Shown here: piece after piece, positions 56,971-64,000 of the stretch
How the letters are laid out: each line of letters begins with the position of its first letter
Position numbering within the stretch: position 1 is the stretch's first letter
Assembly (NCBI GenBank): GCA_958450325.1
Contig: OY288243.1
Coordinates: forward strand, 5,184,586 to 5,248,585
From: Agrostemma githago
Taxonomy: Eukaryota > Streptophyta > Magnoliopsida > Caryophyllales > Caryophyllaceae
Direction of reading: 5' to 3'
Length of the DNA stretch: 64,000 nt
Position numbers and translations under genes: made by a program
The notes under the pieces: generated by a model
What the model saw: the letters and a program-made list of their open reading frames with translations, nothing else
What the model was told of the DNA's origin: nothing
The model's database searches: none

Positions 56971-57786
56971 TCAATAGGCCTCGGACATATCGATCGACGG
57001 ACCTCTGTTCAAAACTGCATCCTCCAACAGCTGTACAGCTGTAGCACTACAGTTATTGTGCGTATCATAGCTTGACAGGAACGAGTTGTCTATGATACGC
57101 ACCAAATACCGAAGGATGAAGTTTCGAATAGAGAAAGAACGCATCTTTCCTCCCCTGAAAGTCCTCTGGTGGGCTATTTTAAACCAGAATCGATCTCGAC
57201 CGAATTTATCGTCCCGAGTCTGCCCCGCCCTAGGCCTTCCAAGGACAGAAGAAGGTAAACCAAGTAATGCACCAAAGTCCCTTAAGTTGAGGACGTACAG
57301 AGTTTCTCGTAACTGAAAAGAGACAGTGGCATTATCCTCACCACTTAGCTCAAAAGTTGCGATAAACTCGCACGTCAACTTTTGAAAAGTTTCCTCCTCG
57401 GAGGCATAAAATTTGATGAGACCAAGGCTTCGGCACATTGCTTGTACCTGCGCTTCTATGCCCATAAGCTCAAGTACATCTCGAGCCACCCAACGAGTCG
57501 GCTCGAGACGACAGACCCAATTTTTTTTACATTTATCATGATGAGCTTTTTTAGCGAAATAGATACCAGATTCAGCATGACGGAAATTACGACGAATATT
57601 AGGGTAACGTACCTCTAGCGGAACAGGTTGTTCGCGCGGGATTGAGCCTTGAGTCTGAACGGGCATCGAGACAGATTCGTCTCGAGCCGCGGTCGTCTCC
57701 TCCGACCTAGAGAATGATGTTGACCCCGAATTTCGATTTAGCATTGAAGAAATTCGTTTCCTTGCCATTTGCTTTACCCTCCTCAT
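56971..57786 (-). pseudogene. Athila ORF1-type protein, N-terminal part
   Basis: The frame from MRRVKQMARKRISSM contains EPTRWVARDVLELMGI, FIATFELSG, VSFQLRETLYVLNLRDFGALLGLPS and NFILRYLVRIIDNSFL, which resemble the Arabidopsis retrotransposon ORF-1 family (PF03078) of Athila elements. It ends right after GPSIDMSEA, where the copy at the window's right edge continues (DMSEALATHF). The fragment is therefore truncated at about 56980. The open frame extends upstream into the palindrome cluster, but that is unlikely to be coding. Confidence 0.75.
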
Positions 57787-57910
57787 CCTTGTTGCTTGAA
57801 CTTGACGAATATGGTGACGACGGTCTCGGTTTGGGGATTGTCGGAATTGAGATGATTTCTGAAAACAAACTCCAAGAAGGTGGTAGAAATGTGATGGGGA
57901 TGAGGACGTG

Positions 57911-58113
57911 GGGTGATATTTCGCCCGGTGGTCACCATCGGGCGAAATTTCACCCGACGGTGTTCGGGTCGAAATCGTCATTTCCGCACAGTTTCCCCAC
58001 CGGGCGAAATTTCGCCCGGTGAGATTCTACCGGGTGAAATTTTTGCCTGGCGGATTTTCCGTCAATTTCCATTAATTCGAGCAAAATGGCCATCGAGTGA
58101 AGTTTCACCCGGT
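57911..58113. repeat. Palindrome cluster A (CACCGGGYGAAA and its inverse)
   Basis: 57998-58021 is a perfect 24-bp palindrome with half-site CACCGGGCGAAA. Imperfect copies lie at 57911-57930, 57936-57957, 58029-58050 and 58092-58113. The text between copies (TCGTCATTT, then TTTCCCCA) resembles that in cluster B at 62485-62694. Confidence 0.85.
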
Positions 58114-58424
58114 AAAATAATCCACTTCAAAATAGGACTCTGCTAAGAAAAATCTATTCAACTTGGCCCAAATCATCCTTAACTCTTCAATAAAATTAAT
58201 CCTCTCCACCCATGTATTAGCTACATGGAGAAAAACTCTCAAAATTCATAGCGCGACCCAAAAATTCCAAAAGAAATCTTCACCATCCCTGCACGTACCA
58301 AACACGCTCCAAAAGAAAAATCCAAAAGCTATTGTCCAAAGAGAATAAAAGAAGAAAAATAATATACAAATATTTCCAAGGTGGTTATTATGGACACCAC
58401 CAAACCGAATTGAATTGTTTGAGT
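58114..58424. other. Unassigned AT-rich sequence after gag-protease
   Basis: RT, RNase H and integrase should follow protease here but are absent. Nothing else was recognised. Confidence 0.45.
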
Positions 58425-60896
58425 TTAATCGGGGTTGCTTGAAAAGCAACCCGGAGGGTCTTGGTCATTAACTTCGAATTCCAAGTTACTGATCTTGAGC
58501 TTTTCTTTAAATTCCGGCAAACCCGTAAGTCGTGCTACCTCGGGAAGCATTGCAAATTCTTCGGGAATATCTTCCTCGGGGGCAGAACCGAGTATAAATA
58601 GGGCACCGTCGTCTTCTCCATTATCATAGTCAAGATTTTCGGTAGAGGGTTCTTCATTGGGTGGAAATTCCACCATTTGATTCCAAAATTCCGCTTGAGA
58701 ATTTTCTGGAAGGAACGCGGGAAGCACAAATTGAACCGTATCGTTGGTAACATTGAAGGATAATCGCCCTCGCTTTACATCTATAATCACTCCACCAGTA
58801 GCTAGGAAAGGCCGTCCCAAGAGAATAGGATTCCGCTCCTCTATAGGCATATCGAGAATGACAAAATCGGTGGGTATATAAAGATTTCCCACGTTGACCA
58901 TGAGGTTACGGGCTAGTCCATAGGGTTCCTTGGTAGTTCCATCGGCCATTTGCACGTTAACTGGGAAGTGTTCGAAGTCCTTGATATAAATGGTTTGAGC
59001 AATGGCTAGAGGCATTAAACTAATGTCGGCGCCAAGATCACATAAGGCTCGGTCTATCAAAACATGGTCTATGGAACAAGGTATAGCAAAGCTACCCGGA
59101 TCACCTAACTTAATGGGAAATGTAACTCTTGGGGTAGTCCTTGGGGAAACGGGAGCTCTTTTCCTTTCGGTGGGTTTCAAAATAATGTCACAAATATATC
59201 CGGACGCTGTGGGCATGGAAGGGCTTGTATCAATATTTTCGATAAGATCGGTGAAGGTTATCATGCCCAAAGCTTGGTTATTGAATGAGATTCGTGGCTT
59301 GTCATTCAAGGGTGGTACCTCAATTCTAGAGACTAGGTTCGTGTCCTCTATTGGAATTTGTTCTATAACGTATGCAAGGTCTCCTACAAGATACTTTAAT
59401 GGATCTCTTCTTGGTTTTTCGGTTACGTCCTTGATCACTTTCTCATCGGATTCATTGATTGAGGGATGAGATGTAAGAATTTGTGGGTCAAAGGGTTTCA
59501 CCGGTTCCTTTTTGCTCATTACCTTAATGGCATTCACGGATGCATGATTGGAAGAATTGGTCGGCTCTTGAGAAGATCGAGCTTGCGAGGCGGAACGTGC
59601 CTCTAAAGCCTCAAGTCTAGCTCGATTTGACGCATTTTCTTTCAATAGAAAATTGATTGTTTGCTGAATGTCATAAAGGGGTTGAAAGTTACCTTGAAAA
59701 TGCCTTGGATGACCTTGATTATATGGAGGATAGGTTCCAAATGGAGGACCATAGCTTGGTCGAGGTGGTCCTTGAGAATAAGAATAACCTTGATTGAATT
59801 GATTTGTGTGAGGAGGTCTCGGTTGGTAATAGAAACCATGTGAGTTAGGATAAACCCTTTGATTGGGGGCTCTTGGAAAAAGATATGATCCTTGAGTAGG
59901 CATGGAATAAAATCCGGTTCCCAAATTAGGATTGTTCGTTTGAGATTTTTCATGGGTTCTTTGAGTGTTGGCTTGATCAACACTCTCCTTCCTCATACAC
60001 AATTCGGAATCGTGGTCATATCTCCCACAATGATCACATGGAATCTCAATGCGATACAATTTAGGTGGTGAAATGGATGATCGTCTAGGTGAAATCACCC
60101 TTCTTGGTGGAGATGATCTTTTTGGAGATGTTCTAGTCTTGGGTGGAGAATTGGCTCTAGCAACATACACTTCAAATTGCCTAACCAACTCCTCGACTCT
60201 AACTTCAAGATCGGTTCTCCTTTCGGTTGACGATGTTGACTCACCATTTAGCTCTTCATGTTGATCATCTTCGGAGTATTCATCATTCTTGGCTATCCTT
60301 TCAAAGATTTTTGTAGATTTGATTTCATTTAACAAAAAGAAGTCACCTTTTGCCGCCGCATTGACATTTTCTTTGGCGTTGTCCAATAACGAGTGGAAGA
60401 ATATATGAAGTAGAAGCCAACTAGGGATGCCGTGGTGCGAACATTTCCTTTGCAATGTTTGAAATCGGTCCCAGGCTTTACCTGTGCTTTCATTTTCTTG
60501 TTGTTGGAATGTTTGAATTTCTCTTCAGAATTTGTTGGTCTTGGATGGTGGGTAGTATCTTTGGAGGAAGGTGTTGCACAATTGTTCCCAAGTGCGAAAA
60601 GTGTTGTTAAGGAAACTTTTAATCCATCTCCTTGCTCCACTACGCAAGGTACGAGGAAAAAGGATCCGACGTAGTTGGCACTCGGTGACACCTTCAAGCT
60701 TGACACCAATAAGACTTTCCTTGAAAAGGCAAACATGCTCTATCACATCTTCATCCGACAATCCTCGAAAAGTTTGTTGTTGAATTAGATTGATGATAGA
60801 AGGTTTAAGCTCGAAACTCTCCGGAATGGCTCCAATGAAGACGGGTGAAGAAATATCTTCAATAGATGGTTGAGAATGGGACCCAAGTGTAGCCAT
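58425..60896 (-). pseudogene. gag-protease of an Athila-like element
   Basis: One reading frame from MATLGSHSQPSIED (60896) to 58425, broken only by TGA at 60525-60527. It contains the gag domain (FRGLSDEDVIEHV, ARRWIKSFLNNTF, QLCNTFLQRYYPPSKT), a Gly/Pro/Tyr/Gln-rich middle, a zinc-finger-like CDHCGRYDHDSELC at about 60020, and an aspartic-protease-like domain with ALCDLGADISLMPLAIA at about 59030, followed by ILLGRPFLATGG. The active-site triplet is DLG rather than DTG/DSG, as is usual in Athila. The frame stops about 300 codons past the protease motif; no RT follows. It starts about 290 bp from the primer-binding site. Confidence 0.85.
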
Positions 60897-61162
60897 ACTT
60901 GAATCCTTGGATGTTATTCAAAGTGGGGTGTTAAGAAATGATGAAATTGGTGGAAGATGACAATATCAAGTTGTTGCTTCGGTCACAATGTTTCCAAGTG
61001 ACTTGCTCTCCGAATGGGGATCAAGCAACCTAAATCAAAAGTATACCTAGCAAAAACTCAACAAAAAACGAGTCCACCTAGCACCCAATGGCACTAGGGT
61101 AGGAGGAAAGAAAAACAATTATCCAACCGCAATAAAACTAAAACTTGATTAACTAATCACCG
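60897..61162 (-). other. Leader of the Athila-like element
   Basis: Untranslated sequence between primer-binding site and gag; no frame was recognised. Confidence 0.5.
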
Positions 61163-61180
61163 TCCCCGGCAATGGCGCCA
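61163..61180 (-). other. Primer-binding site of the Athila-like element
   Basis: The minus strand reads TGGCGCCATTGCCGGGGA, three bases from the LTR. It is close to the acceptor-end complement of plant tRNA-Asp and typical of Athila. Confidence 0.8.
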
Positions 61181-62350
61181 TTTTGATGCGTGTCCGATTG
61201 TCGCCTATCAAACGAGGTCAAACAATATTTATAAACTCCGAAATACTACTACGTAGTAGTGGCAAGTCGGGGATCGATCCACAAGGACGGTCGAGGGGTA
61301 GTCGGTCAAGTCTGAGTTTCAAAGTGATTGGGGTAGAGAAGGGGGGAGTTTTGGTCGAGAGGAACTGGACTAACTAGATGAGCTACGGAACTAAGGCGAG
61401 AAACAATAATACTACAGCTAGAAACAATAATGGGAAAGGCGTTAGGGAGAGTCAGGGAGTCGGAAAACAAGATAATAGTATAACGTTGCAAGAATTATCA
61501 CAAGGTGTATAAGAGAGGTTCCACCTTTCGGTTTCCCTACCGGCCAAGTCTAAGCCCGCTTTCGCGACGAATAAACTAAGGTCTCTAGACGAAATTACCC
61601 AAACCCCGAGTTTCCCCATAATGGTCCGAGTGAGTCAAGTCAACCTAGGTTATCAAGCTAAGTCAAACATAACACAACAATACCATCAAGACAATATCAC
61701 CCTCAAATGCAATAATTTCGCAAGACAAAACCTTTTCCTAGAATTCCTCCTCCCCTAGCCCCCTAACTAAAATCTACTCACTACTCATAATAAAACTAAC
61801 ACTAAGGAGGCTAAGAGAAAGACTAAACATGATTAAACTAGAGGAGAATTAACTAATCTAACAAAATAAAAGAAACTACACTAACAAAACAACACTAACT
61901 ATGGAAAAACAGAAACTATGGAGAAATAAACTAAGGAGAGAGATAAACAAACAAACAAACAAGCAAAGGAAAACTATACTAACATGAAGATTAACAAGAA
62001 ACTAAAGATTAAACTAATTAATGAAGAAAAGGAGAAGAAAGAAACTACCAACAATGGAGAAGACTAAGGAGGAAGATGAAGATTAACATAAATAAGAAGC
62101 TTCAAGAAATAATACAAAGATCTTGTCACTAAACCCTTGCAAAACCCCTTGAATCTTCAATATAGACACAATCTTCAACTAAAGATGGAAGTTTGATTAC
62201 AAATTATTAATAGATCTAAACTAAACTAAGAGAGTTTTACTAAATTAATGGAGTTTTACTATGTGAACTACTACTGCTACTATTATGGAGTTCTCCTACA
62301 CTAACCTAAGGAGGCACAAAATTAGGACTCTTTGGCTCAAAACCCTAGGA

Positions 62351-62362
62351 TAAGTATTTATA
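62351..62362 (-). promoter_or_regulatory. TATA box of the Athila-like LTR
   Basis: The minus strand reads TATAAATACTTA followed by TCCTAGGGTTTT. It lies about 120 bp downstream, in the transcription sense, of palindrome cluster B. Confidence 0.55.
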
Positions 62363-62484
62363 GAATTCCTTAATGGGTCACACAAGATTAAGCCCATAAT
62401 CCAATCCTTCTTCATTAAGCTAGACCTTCAACCTTTGCATCTTCATGGGGTAAAACTTCACCCTACGGTTGACGACATTGGCAC

Positions 62485-62694
62485 CACCGGGTGAAATTTC
62501 ACCTGGTGAGATTTTCTTCTCGAATCGTCATTTTTGGCGTTTTTCTCCATCGGGCGAAATTTCACCCGGTGGGCGAAATTTCGCCCGGTCGTTTCGCCCG
62601 GTCCAGTCTCACCATGAAAATCTTCGGGAATGGCAAATGTCGTCGGGCAAAATTTCGCCCGGTGATTACTCACCGGGTGAAATTTCACCCGGTG
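62485..62694. repeat. Palindrome cluster B (CACCGGGYGAAA and its inverse)
   Basis: 62671-62694 is a perfect 24-bp palindrome with half-site CACCGGGTGAAA. 62485-62508 differs from perfect at one base, 62548-62571 and 62641-62664 at a few, and 62569-62591 is a further copy (GGTGGGCGAAATTTCGCCC), with a half copy just after it. It lies upstream of the minus-strand LTR TATA box. Confidence 0.88.
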
Positions 62695-62921
62695 ACACTT
62701 CTCCTCAATTCCGGTCTCTTTCTTCGTCGATCAGTTAGATTACTTGAACTTTCGGTTGTGTGCTTTGCTCTTCGGACCGTATCCCTCTCATGCTCGTAGA
62801 AGCTCAAACACGTTTTCGATCGAAAATCCTATCAAAATAGACATAAAACTACCAAAAACACGTAAAATGCAAAAGAGAGACACTAATGCGGGAATTACTC
62901 AAACTAAGGCGATAATAGCGC

Positions 62922-63389
62922 TCAAGTCCCGCAAAACGGAGGAAAAACAGGTCTAAATGGGAGGAAAAATGGTCCAAATTTGGCACACCAACACTGACGA
63001 CACTCGACCACTAACATCGGACCTGGGGGACGAGGTGGCGGGTAATAAGACCCTGGCGAAGGCACACCGAAAAGTCGATCAAAATAGGTCTGTTGCTGCT
63101 GCAACATCCTTTGGTTCTCCTCCGCCGCCAACCTCGCTTCTTGGGCATCCCTAGCAGCGTCCCTAGCCATCTCAAAACTACTCCGAGCGAACTCAAAGCC
63201 TTCCCTAAAGTACGTGTATGAACTATGCGCAGTATCGCGCGCATCCCGGGCTACGTTATAGGCGTCCTGGGCCAAGTTCAGTGAGGTGGTCGAGTTCTCC
63301 CAAGTCTGACGTGTTTGGTCATAAACTTCCCCCCACTGGTTATAAAAGTCCTCCAATCCGAAGAACGAGGAGTGTCGCGGAGGACTCAT
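62922..63389 (-). pseudogene. Athila ORF1-type protein, C-terminal coiled-coil part
   Basis: MSPPRHSSFFGLEDFYNQW leads into a long Ala/Arg/Glu helix (AQDAYNVARDARD, ARDAARDAQEARLAAEENQRML) and a Pro-rich end (YYPPPRPPGP). It is in a different frame from 63386-64000 but reads on from it, so a frameshift lies just right of 63430. Confidence 0.6.
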
Positions 63390-64000
63390 GTTAACGTCCT
63401 CCTGAAAACCTGGGGTAGACTGGGTGATCGTGGAGTGTCTGTGCGGTTCAAAGTTGGGTGTGAAAAACTGTGAGGTCTGGGGTTCTGTCTAATGGGAGGA
63501 AGAGGGTGCGTGTGATGATGACGGTAAAGTTCTATGACCCTCATCCCGAGAGGTTTTTTAACCTCCGGTTCCTCCTCCGACACGTCTACGACCTCAATGT
63601 CATCGTCGCCAAAATCTAAAGGTCCCTCGGGGTATTGAACTATATGAAACTTACCTCGGGTGTTATCCCGAATGTATTCCCCAGACCTCTTCGGCATGCC
63701 GAAGTTCTCTTCAATATCTAGCCTAACCCATTCGGGGCTAGGCATTGCAATGGCTCTCATTTCAGTAATCTTATACAAGAACAAACTGTCATAATCCCCT
63801 TTCTGGGGCCAAACAAGGAAAGGACAATAAACCTCATCTATGTAAATTCCCGCCCCGACAACTGGTGCTAAATCGCTAAAATCGATGCCCAAGGCTTTAG
63901 CTAACATCGTTACAATACCGCCACAAGAAATTTTCTTGCGGCTGCCCTTCACAACCTGGGCAAAATGAGTAGCTAAGGCCTCAGACATATCGATCGACGA
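63386..64000 (-). pseudogene. Athila ORF1-type protein, middle part, runs off the window
   Basis: The frame is open to the window edge (SSIDMSEALATHFAQVVKG). GGIVTMLAKALGIDF, IYIDEVYCPFLVWPQ and MRAIAMPSPEWVRLD belong to the Athila ORF1 family. An acidic stretch (DFGDDDIEVVDVSEEEPE) and a His/Pro-rich stretch follow. It begins where the left copy (56980) ends and comes from a second element or a duplicated piece. Confidence 0.72.

Larger units (their letters stand above)
61184..62720 (-). repeat. 5' LTR of the Athila-like element; right boundary uncertain
   Basis: It starts TGATGCGTG next to the primer-binding site. The segment AGTCGGGGATCGATCCACAA near 61265 is typical of Athila LTRs. TATAAATACTTA on the minus strand (62351-62362) is the likely promoter, and palindrome cluster B lies upstream of it. 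I could not fix the outer end: a CA-ended candidate lies near 62994 (TGTTGGTG on the minus strand) but has no polypurine tract. Confidence 0.6.

Noticed and set aside
57086..57618. Plus-strand frames over Athila ORF1
   Set aside because: Shadows of the minus-strand coding frame.
57911..58113. CRISPR-like regular repeat
   Set aside because: Spacing is irregular, spacers are not unique sequence, and the context is a plant LTR element.

Overview
This is nuclear DNA from a flowering plant, almost certainly a eudicot. Two host genes with plant-type introns and protein families sit in AT-rich sequence that is dominated by plant LTR retrotransposons (Tat/Retand-like, Ogre-like, Athila-like, and a chromovirus-like solo LTR). 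Many small Stowaway-type MITEs with CTCCCTCCGT-like ends and TA target duplications are also present. A Caryophyllales species is a weak guess from the repeat mix and cannot be proved from this window.

Left third (1-21,770): the genic part. A transmembrane receptor-like kinase without a real ectodomain (5973-7097, plus) lies tail-to-tail with an ASHH1/SDG26-type histone H3 lysine methyltransferase gene (7554-21463, minus). I rebuilt the methyltransferase from ten coding exons that join in phase into 464 codons plus a stop: AWS, SET, post-SET and a conserved C-terminal region. Its introns have taken up many small transposons; one intron is about 5.5 kb, and another holds a long inverted repeat. 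Upstream of the kinase is a 2.3-kb hAT element that keeps only the BED zinc-finger end of its transposase.

Centre (21,772-33,810): a Stowaway-like MITE about 310 bp upstream of the ASHH1 start codon is split by an 11.8-kb Tat-lineage (Retand-like) gypsy element. The element has 685-bp LTRs, a 5-bp AACAC duplication and minus-strand gag-protease-RT-RNaseH-RNaseH-integrase. Between pol and the 3' LTR lie two plus-strand (antisense) reading frames, each with its own TATA box. A GC-rich tandem repeat sits between the converging 3' ends of pol and the antisense frames. This antisense module is the most unusual feature of the window.

Right half (33,811-64,000): layered gypsy debris, all internal coding on the minus strand. 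A 13-kb Ogre-like element (34904-47913, duplication ATAGT) has 2.5-kb LTRs, but its left LTR is cut and a 3.4-kb foreign AT-rich block replaces integrase and U3. Next come a hAT-like MITE inside a Stowaway MITE, and then a gag-only Athila-like element whose 3' LTR carries a nested solo LTR (50656-52815, duplication CTAAT). The window ends with Athila-like material: gag-protease, ORF1 pieces, and two clusters of 24-bp perfect or near-perfect palindromes. Most retroelement frames carry stops or frameshifts and are not functional. The host genes look intact.
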